Shown here piece after piece: positions 8,239 through 22,949 of a DNA stretch of 64,000 nt. Under the pieces are notes generated by a model. The model was given only the letters and a program-made list of their open reading frames with translations. It ran no database searches and was not told where the DNA came from. The translations under genes were made by a program, and so were the position numbers. The DNA is from Hyalella azteca. Its lineage: Eukaryota > Arthropoda > Malacostraca > Amphipoda > Hyalellidae. The DNA lies in NCBI RefSeq assembly GCF_000764305.2, contig NW_025947148.1, forward strand, positions 186,001 to 250,000, written 5' to 3'. Positions within the stretch are counted from its first letter, which is position 1. Each line of letters opens with the position of its first letter.

Positions 8239-11200
8239 GGCTGGGAATTTATGTCCGGTAGAATATAAGTAGAAAAACAGTCATGCGACTGAGCCCATAA
8301 CCTAGGGAACTCCAGCACCAAACGACTATTTTTCATCAAGTTAACTAAAAAAATAAATTGTGAAAGAACCAATTTTTTACAACCTCTGAAATCTGCAAAG
8401 AAATAGAAATCAGGAAATTAACCTTGAGAATACATTAAGAAATTAGATTTATATTATTTGAACTTTCGTGAAAAGAAAGTTCATGAATTTTCTAGAGTTC
8501 ATGAACGCGTGCCTCAGTTTTCAGTCCACAAACTTCTCACTTGCCCTTTCGATCGTGTCACTCTCTTCATTCAAAGGACCAAGCATGCAAAGAACTTATC
8601 TCGACCATCACTCACTTTTACTGCAACAAAACTGGTCAATTTTCCGTAACTTTAGCCATCATTAATCACGAGAAGCGATCTCATAAGGCCAGAAGCAAGG
8701 AGCCGAGCATCATGAGGAGAGCATGTAATTAAATGGAGCTATTATCTTCGTGGGATCAGTGAAGAAACTTATGAAGAGACGCGACACAGGCGATCTCGTC
8801 ACTGCATGCAACCAGCTTCATGGAAGCTTTTGCATGGTATTGGTTAATAATCTACCACGTTAGGCGGGGCAATTTACTATCACATTGACCACATTGAGAG
8901 CGCAGTACGGACTTGTGGTCACTGGTATCCTTACACGTAGAGGTCAGGGCTCTTGCAAGTTTGGCACTGAGGTGTATTATATGCCCGGTACAGATTGATG
9001 TCGCTCACATATTGCCAATGACAGCATAAAATCAAAAGCTTTCATGCGTCGAGATGACGTGCAAAAAGAGTCTCAAGGTATCGCATAACAACGACGAAGA
9101 CTTGACAACAAGGAAGCCGATCGAAAGGCAAAGGCCAAATTTTCAGTGAGTTGCTGCAGAAGAAAGGCAGTCAGTTTGCACAAGAAAGAAAATAAAATTT
9201 GAGGCAAGCCGAAAAGTCAGATGGGATAGTTCGCACAATCAACGCCAAAACAGAATTTCTAAAAGATCTCGCAGAATTTTGTAAAGCCCGGAAGCAAAAT
9301 CCGAATCAATTACAATAAAAACTTTTAGGAAAATTTGTACTCAAAATTTTCTCAAAAAGTCTAGAGTTGAGAAATGCCATGAAACTTTACTTTTTCGGTT
9401 TATATGCACTCCTTAATTCAAAGTGGTTCAGTCAGAATCTGGCTGGACAATCCTTTTCTTGTGCATGCGAACCAGGTTCCTTCGGTTCGTCAGGTGAACT
9501 TCGGTTCAACGTTCTGGACTCATAAGAATGAATATCTCGTTACCGAATTTTCTTCGCATTCGGTCCTGTGTTGTTGATTCCTGTTGATGAATATGACGAC
9601 TTCAATTCATCTGAAAAGAAAGAAAAAGAAAAGAGTTAATTATTATGTTCATTGCGCACGAAATTTGTCTCTGAAAAATGCTTCTTTATGGTTTTACACA
9701 CATCTTACATTTAAAGTCACAATTAGTTTCATTCGAAACGGTTTTCTTATAGGAGAAAACCTATAAAATATTTAATTATTTCATTTATTCCTGTACGAAA
9801 GTTTCAAAATGAAACGAGTCATTATTGGCTTAAGAATCCAATCTATTTTTAAATATTGCATTGTTAAATACATTGTTAAAAATAACCAAATCTAGAGGAT
9901 ATAAAAGTCACTTCTAAAAGTCTCATATTATTATCAATGTAGTAAACAGAGTTAAAATTATGCATCTGAATATATGAAATATTAAATTCAGCGAGCCCTC
10001 TTTGTGCAGTTCTTCTGCCAACCATGATGATGATACTTTAATGACCGTTTAATTTAAGAAAAAAAATTCAATTCATATTCATATAGATTGGAATATGCGC
10101 AACCCTTACCGTATGAATACACAAATATATACAGTCTTAACGATACACGCATAGCTGCTCCACTTTACTTAGAAGTAATATCTATAAGACTAACCTAATT
10201 ATGATAAGGTATAGACGAGCGCACATACATAAACATGTTCGTAGAAAAGTTACGTCGTCTCATTAATTACGCCTCGGTGATCAGCGCGTGCAGATAACGT
10301 TGTGTTATGCTTTTTGTGCACAATTTAATTTTAATCGCAACTTAGAACAAAAACAAAGCTAACATAGTAATAAATTTAAGAATAGCAGGCTTCCTCATTA
10401 ATATTGTGAAGATGGATTCCATTAATCCCAACTTGAAGCTTACTCGTTACGAGAAAAAACGATGCCTACAAACTTGCTTCGAATCAGTCCATGAAATTGT
10501 CCTCTCAAGCCGCATTAAAATTTAAACTACAAAACGCGCAACTAATTTTGCTCCCTTCAAAGCAGAACACATCAGTCAGTAATTCGGTACGTGAATGAAC
10601 TGAATAACTTATTGGCATAAACTTTATTCTCGTTCGTAGGCCGATATTATTTTAATTCAGAGTTCAATTCATTAATTTTCGAGTCAGGCAGTTCAGGAGA
10701 GAATTAAAGGCAGTATAACGTTAGCGCACCGTTCCTTTCACGCGTGCATCTTCAGTAAAAATAATCTGGTAAGACATTAGTGAAACTCAGATACCATGGA
10801 CAACATAATAAACCAAAGCAACAATTAATAAGCTTCAAACCATTAAATAATAATCAACGTCTCACATGAACTTTTAATTAGCCCTTATTACCTGAAGATC
10901 CATCAGCAAAATAAATTATGCAAATGCAATCAGAGCAGGTAACTCAGGGCCATGATAATGCTAAGTGTGTTAATGTCCGCAGTACAGAAGAAAACTGGAA
11001 TAAAGCGGTATTTCTGCGTGTTTAACTTGACAGTGAATGCCCTTAGTGCCGGAACTTGAATATCAATGAGGAAGAGTATCAGGAGGGACCATTCCACAAA
11101 CCAGGCTTATCAGTTACTGAGTTATACCGGAGGGCGAGACTCAATATATACGTTTCAGAGTGCACTGAAAACCTCAACTGAACGCTGAGAACTCACAGAA

Positions 11201-13989
11201 CTGCCAACGCCGTGGCGTTCAAAAACGAACAGAATCTGCATGAATCATCGTTCTTATCGCGGCATCGCCATGCACCGCGGATCGTTCGCTCGTTGTTACA
11301 ATATAGTAATAACGCAATCAAACCTGAGCTAATCCATTACCTAGTAATACAAATAAATATAATATGACTCAGCCGAAAAAATTACGAGTTACACGAAATC
11401 GTCTTTTTAATTATCGAATGAAGGGGAAAAGCTATTTCGGTGCAATAACCGTAAAGTGTTTTGATTTGCAAGGGAAAATTAATTATCTATCTATCTACTA
11501 TATATACCTACTACTATCGATTTATTTTTGCGTGTATGTTTTGATATAAATAAAGTTTCTTTGTTGTGCGCATTTTGAGGTATCTTTTTACCAGTTTTAA
11601 CTTATCATTAAGATGTATTTTTTTAAATCTGCTTCACATCATCGATCATAATTTTTCTTCGCGGAATTACTTAACATCACAAGCCTTAACTAAACGGTGT
11701 CTCCCAAAGACACCAACATAGCATTGATTTTAATGCGGTATCTCATTTGACATGCCTGCCACGGAATTACGATATCCAGATTTAACTTCGTTAATGTTTA
11801 ATGTAGACTACCATTTATTTAGAATCAAAATTGAGCACCAAAAATTCGCCCTATCTTCATTAAAAAACAGTTTAAAACATTTCGCTTCAAAAACATAGAA
11901 TAAACGGCAGGAGTTACCGTTCTAAAATTCTGCTGGCCGACCCACCCCATTTTGTTGGGCGCGGCTGCGCGCCGAATATATAAATTTTAATTTAGAATAT
12001 AGCAAAATATAGATTTTAATTTACACTTCTAGTGCTTCATATTTCAGGTTTGGCAATTGCCGTAATTTTCTAAAACGGAAACCTCGTTTTAGGTAGCTCA
12101 CAGTTCTTCCTAATCATATTAATTTTTGGCTGACTATTAATCAAAATAGTGACATTAGTACTTACATAAAGCGTTCAAAAATGTCTCAATAAATTGATGC
12201 ATCAACCGCATCAAATTCCGATTTGTATTATATTTAAGACTATAAGATCCGCAAAGAAACTTGCGAAACAAATATAAGTATTGCAAAACCGCGGATGCAC
12301 CGTCTTTAATTGGTTTCAATGCAAAGATTCAATTATAAATATAAAAAAGATTTCTGCTCTTCCCTAACAATGCTCTTAAAAATTTCAGGTCACGGCCAGT
12401 AGCGTATAACTTCAAGACTGTCTGACTCTGATAACATAAATTGTTCTCAATTAAATTATGAGATTTTAATTACACGGTCCTTCTTCTAATTGTGAGCTTA
12501 ATAAAGGGATAAAGCTGAACGGCGATACGTTCTTGTAATAACAATTGATAGACTGCAATGAAGAGCTGAATGTTTATAAGTCATAGGCTTCCAGGGAAGA
12601 GGAGCATATAAAGATTATTAGCAGAGTTAATCAACGCTCGAACAAATAAATGAACTGAAGCTCAGTAATCCTTTGATTCCATGCAATTATTTTTATTGTT
12701 TATAATCTAGCTCAGACTCTTGATAGCAGCGTTCAAAATGGATTTGTACATTATCTGGTTTCCAATAAGCTCATACATGCTCCACAATTAGTGGAATTTA
12801 TTAAAGTTTGATAGGATTAGGCGAATCAAATGATTTGGATTACGTGAATTATAAGCTTATACATCAGCAAACCGCAATATTGTTCTTCTACAAACACAAC
12901 ATGTTTTCGAGGTCGGGTTCTTTTAAGACGCAATTCTTTAAGTTAATTAAATTGAAAGAGAATAAATCAAGTTTATTTATAATCTTGCAGATATCCATAA
13001 TAAACTCTTATCTATGTCAACTGAGATCACGAATACTAATATAATTTCGTTATCTCCCCGTATCAGCAGGCTTTACAAGTAAGGTGCCGCGCATATCAAA
13101 GCTTTGTCGCTGTGCGATCGATCAGCGTATACGTCCGTTAATTCGACGCATGTCAGGATCATACACTCACTAATGCAGATAAATTAAGCTATCCCAATAT
13201 ATTTTTTAGTAATCAATACAATTTAGTTGCATATACATATATGCACACATGATACTTATTATCTTCTGTTTACAATAGAAGGTTAACGCGTTGGAGATAT
13301 AACTCATGGAATGACTAGAGGGTATAATACACATTTTATGAGAAAATGATTTGTGATGAGTAATAAAAAAAATTAGAGCGGTTCAATTCTTGCAAACAAA
13401 AAATTTTACTGAAGGTATGACTAAAAGAAACGGACAGAGCCATTGCTGCAACTCAAATTGGCAACATGAAAAAAACGTGAGATAAAAGTGCACAAGTGTG
13501 CAACAAATCACTGTGCATGTATACTTAGACTCAACCGTCAGCAAGGTGGAATTCTTGAGTAGAATATATGTACCTGTACAAATAATATTTTCGAACAAAG
13601 CCAGTACGACCAGACGGACTATATTTTAGAAAGAAGTTAGAATGTAGGTACGTAAATAACACTAGATGCTTTTTACAGTGAAACGGGCAATTACGAACTA
13701 CCGAGCAACTTCATGGGAGGAAATCTTTGACCATTGTCGAACTAATATCATGTCTGCCAAAAAGTTCCCTTCAGAATTCCACACTGCACGTGATCATGCT
13801 GGTACATTTCAAAATAAAAAATGTCTACCTTCCAATCAAGCGCAATGAAGCAAAGTCAATGCTATAGAAATTTCCTTTATAAATAATAAATTTCGCAGTC
13901 GTGCTGTTTAGGCGATCTAAACGGAACAAAACGGTTACCGGATTCATATACCGTACTGTACGTACGTAAAAATTCACTGCATCTATATA
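8239..13989. other. Upstream flank of gene A, no gene assigned
   Basis: AT-rich sequence with only short chance frames. The 5' UTR and promoter of gene A should lie at its left end, but I see no convincing TATA or initiator pair to place the start. The stretch near 9000-9250 is more purine-rich and looks like decayed coding sequence on the plus strand in more than one frame; I could not match it to a family. Confidence 0.4.
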
Positions 13990-14098
13990 CAAAAAATATA
14001 ACTCAGTACTCACTGCAGTGAGTGACAGAGAGCGCATTTTCTCGTCGACGAAAACGTTAAGTCACGGACAGACAGACAGACGGACATGACGAGCACAA
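13990..14098 (-). repeat. Dispersed repeat copy 1, with palindromic cores
   Basis: This is the reverse complement of 61141-61244, with only a few substitutions and one extra GACA unit. It contains the near-palindromes ACTCACTGCAGTGAGT and TTTTCTCGTCGACGAAAA, then a (GACA)n tract. Two copies 47 kb apart in opposite orientation mean a dispersed repeat family, perhaps the end of a DNA transposon or a MITE. No terminal inverted repeat or target duplication could be assigned. Confidence 0.85.
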
Positions 14099-17000
14099 TA
14101 GAGCCTTTTTTTCCATCAATGAGAAAATGCGCTAACAACAATGGTGGAATAGAAACAACGAGAGTCTTGTTTGAGACGCGTTCAGTCATGTTTTAGCTCA
14201 AGTGATAGGTTAATGTGTAAAGAGAAAAGTTTAGTGTTTGTTTAAGAGCAACACAGATAAGCTTCCTACAGGGTCGAATGAAATTAACGAGAAATTGAGC
14301 AGCTCAGAGAGGCGGGCAGGATGCCACCTTATGGGAGCTCGAAATTGTCGCTTAATTAACTGCTTTTAGACGCACCAAACTAAACGAGTCTGAACATGAA
14401 GCTTACTGCAAGAAAGAACTGTAAAACTGCATGAGACGTCAGCATTGTCAATTAATTCAATTTATTTAATAAGTAATACCGGTAAATTTTTTTGCAAAAT
14501 CGCACTTTATCTAAGACTTAGCAAAAATGTTTCCAATAGATTTAGTTAAATTCAGGAAAATTACCGTTGGCTATTAGTTCAAAAACATTTTTAGCTCTCA
14601 CATAAGAAGAAACTGCCAAAAAATTTCAGCATTATGGAAATGAACTTAAAATATTAAAAATTGAAAGTTTACCTGTAAGTTTTCACGATTTCAGCTCGCG
14701 ACAATTCACGGACCATCTGAACAATTATACTAGTCAATATTTAAACTGGACCTCAGTCCTGATTATAACTGAAACATGAGTTGTGCCTCTAACTGAACCA
14801 CAATTCAATGGTATCTGTATAAATCCTCATAAAATACACAGACTGTAAAGAGAAATGCCTCAGGCATCGAGTAATTGAGTTGTTTTGAACCTATAATGCA
14901 CATCCATGCTTGGCAGCGCAGCAGAATGTTGTACAAGTCATCAGGATGCCATGCAGCGAGGCTAAGCATATTTTATTGCGGCTCTTTGTTGAATTATTGA
15001 ATAACGATGGACGAGTTACGTGGACTTATTACGTGCTGATGGAACTAGGATGCCTCATAACCTGCTGTGTATAAAAAATTATCTTTAAGTAAATAAGAGG
15101 CTAAATTTTTATCGCATGTACTATTTTGTAAACATGAGCCGGTTTCATATAAAATAAAAGGCTCGACTTTAAATTCAATCACAATTTTCCCTCGTCGAAC
15201 TGCATAGATACAACTGTACCAACACTCGGTACGGTCACATATAAAGCAGTAAAATTTTGCACAGTCAGGTTTAAAAGGCCAAAGGTAATAACTTGTGGTT
15301 CTGTAGAAATTATAGCTCAATTTTGAAAAAAAACATCATCTTGAAATAAAGTTAATATAGCTCAAAATAGTTCTATAATATGGAAGATTGAGACGAGTAG
15401 ATCATGTCAAATTCTTATTTGGACAATTAAAGTTTTATTTTGAATAAAACATTATTTCATGATATTCAATTTTTGATAATTAATTATTGAATTTAATGAT
15501 AAAAACATCGATAATTTCAATTTAGAAATAGTGAAGATTTTTAGACAAGCATGTTATAGCTATCAGAGTGCGAGTTAATTCACAAATCAAGCGCCAGCTC
15601 TTACGAACATGAAATTATGCTGCATCATTTCAGTGAAACCGAAATTGAAGGCTACCGCAGAGCTATAAAAATTTTAGCCGAGGTCATACTATATTAAAAT
15701 CATGGGCGAACAAACAACGGCCTATGGCTGGCCAGTCCTCCATTTCTGAACGGAGCGGCGACATCTATTAATCCAAGTCGAGAAGGCAATTATTATTGAG
15801 ACGACCTACCCATATACGAGTGGCCGCTCGGAGACACTTTCACCAAAACACGGAGACACATTCGAGTAATCAAGTGAAATACGGCAGGCCGGCGAGGAGC
15901 AACATGAGCTGAACGTGCGTTCACGGTGGACAACAAGAGAATGAGGGGTTGGGACCAGGCACGGGGCCACTTATATAGACAACGGCTTGCCCATTAGCCC
16001 TCGTAGCCATGAAGACGTCTGATAACCTCCTTCAGAGAGGCTGGGTAGGGGTGATCACCGCACAAAAATGTAATCTTTTAATGTATATTGTCATGAATAC
16101 GGAGGAATGCGAAATCACTCGGGCAGCTCAATTTGAATATCATTGTTACGATGAGCCTATAGTTAATGAGCCTATAGTTAAGTACGATTGATTGAGAGCA
16201 CTAACGAATGTTTTTTAATCCTAATCAAGTTAAGTAAGCATTGCCATCATGACCAAATTCAGCGAGTTTCCGTATTGGCGTCAGTGAAGGTCTTTTTTGT
16301 ATCAGGAATAAAAGGAACAGACGTATCTTTTAGAATTATGATTAGTTTCACGTACATTCATTATTGATTTTCCATTTTTGAGATGTAGTTCTGATTTTCA
16401 TAATTCCTCCCACATACCAGAGATCTGAAGTTAAGTTTATAACTCAATTTTTTCTAGAGTCTGAAATTTCTGGTAAAAACGTTTAGATAAAAAGTTAAAA
16501 AGTATTATTTCAGGTTAGTATAGAAATCAAATAAATAATAACCAGATTATTAATAATTTAAAAATATCTTTTGACTCGTATTTAATTTGTTGAAATAAAC
16601 ACAACACAAGTTTGAAAAAAATTCACATCAGTGTAAACTTAGAAGATATTTTCCATTCCAAGAAGTTTATTTATGATTTCAACACCGTAATATTCAATTA
16701 AGAAAATAAGTAAATACTAATACGCATTTAGTTAAAAAGAGGTCACGTTCTTTAAATAAAAAAAGCGCGCCGCGCAGTAACATAAGAAGACACGAGTTCT
16801 TGCAATCAGACCATCCGGCCACCCATGTGTCCATCAAGATAACAATGGCGAAGCATCTACCGTAGATGACATAACTATGTTGGAGTAGATGACCCAAGTG
16901 ATCTACGCACTTCTTCTATCAGTAGGCCTATGAACAAGTAGTTTGTTTACATACATAGCAGAGCAATGGGAGAAAATATATTTCATGAACATTTTACAAG

Positions 17001-18899
17001 TACATTCATATTCTGATTTTAATAGTTACGATAAATATATTGTGATTCTTCATGATTCAGACCAAACTATTTATTGCATCACTATTCAAAATTGGTGAGC
17101 ATCATGGCACTAGTATTCGCGTAACAGCGAACGCTTTCACGGAAAGTTTTGTCTTTACTTACCTTCGGCGTAGAGCTGGAATTTTTCCTGACGACTGGAG
17201 CATAAAAAACTCGAATATTAGTTAAGAGAAAAGATATTTGCAGAAAGTATCAACGCGGTTCATAAAATTTAATCACTTCAATAACTTTCTTCTATTCTTA
17301 GAACCTGTGTAAAATATCGTTGAAGAGAAAAAATGTCTTAATAGCTAAATAGATAAATAGATGTAAATTTAGTTAATACCCGATAGTCACCGCGTATAAT
17401 TAACACGCCCACTGCACTGGCTACCAAGTTTAGGCATGCTAATTATGATTTAAGCATGTATACGTATAAGTGTTCTAAATGGCCGGCTGCACGGCGACGT
17501 TTGAGATGAAGGTCATTGCAAAGGCTCAAAAAAAAAAAATATTCAGTCGCTGACCGTATAGCAGGTATACGCATGTTCGACGTCTGAAATGTTCATTTAC
17601 TCATTATATATCATTTAATTCTCAAGATGATATGGTTTAATATATACTTATAAGCATACATTTTATTTTGAATTTACTAATAAAAGTTATTACGATTAGT
17701 CTTGTCAGTACGTCTTGCAGTGCACGAATGATGCATGTTGCGCTATTAATTGTCAGCGGATGTAAATCGGTCTTTAAGCAATCATAACTAAAGCATGATT
17801 AAGATAATTGAAAAATATATTTCATCATCACAAAAGACACCTGAACACTATAAAAATGCAAAGCCCTATTCTATTTATGTACTGTATTATGTATACCTAT
17901 TGATTAGACATGAAGACCGCTGCTATCACCGAGTAACCGAGTATTCAGCTCAATTATGCGGTAGTAGAGAAGTTCTACTTCTTTGATAGAGTCGCCCTTT
18001 ATCGGCAGGCGCTCTCTGCCTCTTATCTCCGCTCTTGAAGAGCCGTCAATTTTGACAGGCTTATCTATTTTTCCCACGTCGGACTCCATACACCCTTTCT
18101 CCTTCATCTGTTCGGGGAATATTGGTTAACCGCTTAAATTATAACGAAATAAAGATTCAATAAGGTTGGAATCTTCGCCTGTTTGTTCATATATGACATA
18201 GTATTTATTGCACTCCCTCTACATATCAGACTTAACAATAAAAAAAATGTTGTTGGCGCTGAGGAGGGTCACGTTTGATATTGTGACAATAATGCGATAT
18301 TATTTAAATGTTTAATTTAACAAAATAAAAGTGTATTTTTATCTTCACTAAAAACGCTAGCCAACATATGAAAGCCCAGAAAAGCTATCCTAGACAATAG
18401 AGAAACTAAAAGATTTCTATCAGTTCGACGAGGTCAGGGCAAGTTGTTGTTATGTATTCATTGGAGCTACAGAGTCACATTGTTGTTAGTCATCGATACG
18501 CCACTTGGACACACAGAAGAGCCCAGAAAAAGATGTGACTGAAGAGGCAGCGATGAGCAGCACGAGTGTGTGTAATCTTATCATGACATAGCCATACCTA
18601 TAGTGCTTATTGAGCATCTCCAACTCTATAGCTCGTCAGGCTCAATATAACAATAATAAATTATTTATTATGAGATACCCTACACACTCCGGCCACTGGG
18701 CATAGTGTCTCACATACATAAAATCTGGTAAGGTCCGACTCGAATGTTAAGGATTTAAATACTTCTTAATAGTACGTTATTTTTAACTAAGTTAAAGTTT
18801 TTCCAACCACACCTCATTAAATTAATACCGTGAGCTCTTCACACTACACAACACATGCACACACGCTCCTTCTCTTTCAAACTAATTGAAAAAGCGCTC
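14099..18899. other. No gene seen
   Basis: AT-rich sequence without recognisable coding, RNA or transposon features. A short GACA-rich tail continues from the repeat at the left end. Open frames here are short and have no splice or composition support. Confidence 0.5.
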
Positions 18900-19055
18900 C
18901 AATATTGCAGCTGCATAGTAAAGAAGCTATATAGTAGAGCTGCTAAATAGTAGTGCAGCTATATAGTAGTGCAGTTATATAGTAGTGCAGCTATATAGTA
19001 GAGTAATTATATAATATAGGAGCTATATACTAGAGCAGCTATACATTTAGCAGTG
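18900..19055. repeat. AGCTATATAGTAGTGC minisatellite, about 19 bp period
   Basis: A diverged tandem array of units such as GCAGCTATATAGTAGT, with about seven copies and variable spacing. It has no coding potential. Confidence 0.8.
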
Positions 19056-19235
19056 ACACCGCACCGAGGTAGAGTATCTATCGACACCGCTCTCCAGCCT
19101 TAGCAGCCCCTACACAGCAGAACGTTGATAGGGTTAAAAAGTCTGGAAATGCAAGAGATATTTGAATGCTTGAAAATATCTTAAGAATTTTTGTCATAGC
19201 AGGATTGTTTCCACGAACGACTAAAAAGTTTGCAT

Positions 19236-19418
19236 TCAAGCATAAATATTGTGGCTGCGAGATGAAATGCAAAAATATGCGAACATTCTCTCAAGAACAA
19301 ATTCTACATAATCCTCTTGAGGAGCTTTGAGCTTATCCAAGGCAGAGAGAATTAAGGAAGGTCCAACGGCGTATGGGGCTTCACTCGAGGGTGTTAGGCC
19401 GAGGGCAGTACGTGGCAT
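19236..19418 (-). CDS. Small unrecognised open frame, 60 residues
   Basis: An ATG at 19418 opens a 60-codon frame that is locally more GC-rich than its surroundings. It contains an amphipathic, acidic segment (SALDKLKAPQEDYVEFVLER). About 75 bp upstream on the same strand is CATATAAAG (about 19491-19499), a TATA-like element followed by GAACGTTC. The upstream region also holds an 11-bp inverted repeat (CGAGAACGACC, near 19455, and GGTCGTTCTCG, near 19503). I do not recognise the peptide. It may be one exon of a larger gene, since TTCTCTGCAG just upstream could be an acceptor, or it may be chance. Confidence 0.25.
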   Translation of the reverse strand: MPRTALGLTPSSEAPYAVGPSLILSALDKLKAPQEDYVEFVLERMFAYFCISSRSHNIYA

Positions 19419-19518
19419 GGAGCTGCTGCAGAGAATTACTGTCACTGAGCACGAGCGAGAACGACCGCGGCATCGGGAGAAGTGAACGTTCTTTATATGC
19501 ATGGTCGTTCTCGCCACG

Positions 19519-21025
19519 GGAGATTAAGTCGTCGAGTAACAAGAGCAATAGAGTTCTTGAGAAGAACGAAGAAGAGTAAACGGATTAAATTATATGTACG
19601 GTAGCATTGTCTTAGTTCGATAAGTTTTAAACTGCAAAAACAGCTATTCCTAAAAGAATATAAATACAAAGTTAGTTTCGATTAAAAGTAATAATTTAGA
19701 CAAAATGTTCTATAAAAACAGGAAGTTTTATAAAAAAAACGGCGGTTAAAGAGTCGATTATAAAATTCGATAAAAACTGCATTAATAACTATTGAATCGT
19801 GGAATAAGTTGCTCGAATGTAACCGTAGTACTATTCGATTGTATTCGGCATCAGAGTTAGCAGAACATGAACCACTCAGGCTCACATCTTGCGGGTAGGT
19901 ACGAACTCGGTGGTGAGGACCAACTCTTCTATTCTCAGGTGGTGTAACCTAGCCTTCAAGAGGAAATATTGTACGTTTACTAAAAATAAATAACCAAGAT
20001 GTTAAACATACGTTTTATATTTTGAGCACGAATATAGTAATTTTAATGTGCGCAGAAATTTCGTTATACTAAAATTGCAGTCGCAAAACGGAATTGAAAA
20101 ATAGTTTCTCTTAAACCCGTAGAACAATGAAAGAAGTAGCCGCATACCGGAGGCAGGCCTTCATAATGGGAGACAATTAACACACAAACGAACAGCATCA
20201 GGAGCAGAACTGAGCTCGCTGATTGTTTCTTAAGAGCTGCGACGCTTGCTTTTGTATCTCGCAGTTCATCTACGTATACGGCGGTGGCCGTAGGCTGCGG
20301 TGGAAATTGATTGGCGGCGTCAAGTTTAAATAGAATCTTCTTAACAGAATCTGTATGGTCTGTGAACTTGTTGGATGCTCACAAAAAATGATACTAGCTA
20401 AATATGGAGGACTATTGATGCCTGCTCATGTGAATTGAGATAGATAAATATTAATTAGTGATTATAGATTATATTCCGAACTTCTAGCTAATTTAAGTAA
20501 TTTATTTTTATGCTCCGAACTTCTACCAAATTTAAGTAATTTCTTTGCGCGAGAGTATTATTTAAGAAAAGATCTCTGACTGTGCAAACATACCACGTCT
20601 GCGTCCCGCAAATGGCGTCCGTATTTTTCTCAATTATTTGCTACTGTTCATAATAATTTCATCCGCTTACTGAGTGAGATACCTATTCATACTTTGGCAT
20701 CTACACAATTTAACTTATTATAAACGATACTCTTAATGAGAAATTACGCCCAACAGAAACGTCCCTGCAAATTATTGGAAACAAACTGCACTTTATTCAT
20801 TGCACGTGTGCTCGTATATTACATCCGATGAAGAAAATGGGACAGGGTTATGTGAGCATTTTCATGCTGCTTCAATTAAAATTCAACTTAACCTGCACCA
20901 GTCAGCTGCCTCATGGACTTCAAAGCAATTCAATTGTTTCAGACCAAATCAACAGAAATACTTGCCTATAATTATTAATATTTGACTTGTGTAACAGATA
21001 TTCAATAGAGTATACACTCATTGAA
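19519..21025. other. No gene seen
   Basis: AT-rich sequence, only short chance frames. No RNA gene or transposon recognised. Confidence 0.5.
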
Positions 21026-21162
21026 ATTGGTGGATAAAATTAATTAAATTCATTTAATCATTGGTTGTTAAAATTGATCAAATCATTTAATTATTGCTTG
21101 ATAAAATTGATCAATTTCATATAATCATTGGTTGATAAAATGTATCAATTCCATTTAATCAG
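21026..21162. repeat. About 34-bp tandem repeat, four copies
   Basis: Diverged units starting ATTGGTTGATAAAATTGATC begin near 21026, 21060, 21093 and 21127. AT-rich and non-coding. Confidence 0.85.
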
Positions 21163-22017
21163 AAAGTATTAGCGCATTAGCAGTGCAGCTCTGGATTCTA
21201 GCTGAACTTGTTTGATTGAAGTGTTTTTTCCATGAATTGTAGGAACGAATTTTGCTAGACAAGATCTTTTTTATCGATCCAAATTTTCAAAAATATTACA
21301 TTCGTAAAGAATAAATAAGGAAACTGAGTGAAAAAAATGTCCAAAGCTTTTTCCATGTACATAAGAATATAATGTTAATTATTAAGGTAAAACAATCGTT
21401 GAACTCGACTAGGCGTGCATCCGTGCAACCACAGCGGGCGAACTATTCGTCTCTATTTTACATTGAGCAGGCAACCGATTCTAGGCTTGAAGATTCATAC
21501 CTCGCATATGAGATCAGGCGATGGACTAATATTAAAATATGTTCACATCATATTGTATTACACTATATTATAATATATGGTACTATTATTTAATAAATTA
21601 TCTTCTCAAGGTTACGCGGGTAACTGTTCTATACAGCTTAATCTACCGAGACTTAACAAAATAAATGTGAAACAAACGGATCAGGAAAATTAAATGATAA
21701 GTTATAAGCCAAGCTAAGAAAAATTCGCTTGAATTTACGAGAAAATGAGGCTCTTAATTATACTGAGAAATGCATTTGGAATTTTTGTAATTTAGTAAAG
21801 CTCAGAGAGCTCATGACTTAGCTTGGGCACAACAAAAAATAAATCACAGATAGGTACATAATATTTCTACAAACCATATAATTTGCTGCGAATATTAGTT
21901 GACCATATCCAGCGAATCATGAACTAAAGACGAGTTTTTCAATCGAAAACAAAGTCTATACAAATAACATCATTGAGATTTCAAGAAAGTCAGAAACTTT
22001 TCTGCGAAAAGTCAGAT

Positions 22018-22165
22018 AGTAAGAGTAAAGTAGTACCAGTAGTAACGATAATACCGAGTAGTAACAGTAGTACTGGTAACGATAATACCGAGTAGTAACA
22101 GTAGTAACGATATTAACGAGTTGTATAAGAGAGTTGTAAAGACAATACCGAATATTAACTATAAT
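22018..22165. repeat. GTAACAGTAGTAACGATAATACC-type imperfect repeat
   Basis: Short imperfect repeats of AGTAACAGTAGTA and CGATAATACCGAGTAGTA. A low-complexity tract with no coding content. Confidence 0.7.
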
Positions 22166-22949
22166 TGATTAATTATTTATTGTGTACAGTCCTGATAATC
22201 TGATTCCGATTGCTGTTTTCTCAGAATGAAAAAGAATGGGGATTTTATAGTAACAATTTTCCAAATTATAATCCTAGAAATTTCCAAAAAAGTAATGAGA
22301 AAATACCAAAAATAACAAAAAAAAACACTTTTAAATACAAAACAGAATCAATCAAAGTCCGAAGCCATGGAAATGAATACAAACACAAATCATTTCACAG
22401 GAACAAGAAGATATAATCCTGGTCGACGTACAGAAGACAAAGTCTGTCCACGACTAAATATCCCCCCGAGATGCAACCGGTCGGTAGGGTGGCTTCAAGA
22501 ACAGGTTTTGCAGGTAATTATAGAAGTTATTGTATGGCCCTGGTCAGTCACTCGTCAGATTCTTGCTGATCACCATCTTGAAAATAATACCTGAAGGTAA
22601 GGTCAACTAACCTTCTTCTGACCAATTCATTCTCATAACTGGTTAGATAAGAAGTCAAAATCTCTCAAAGTTAAGAGCTTTGAATCTCCTCTTCAACTAA
22701 TTTAAATTGCACAGGGACAGTCATTGTAGAAGGCGTCACATATAATGAGCTCATTCACAACACTTAGCAGGTATTATGCATACAAATTTATCGTAGTTGG
22801 TGAAGGTGAATGTAGTCAACCATTGATCACACGCATTGCAACATACACTACAGAAGAGCAGTGGGTACAGTAGGCAGCACCCTTGTATCAACAGTGTATA
22901 GCATCTCAATTCAAGTTGAATTTAACTGGAAACGATAAGGAAAACAGAC

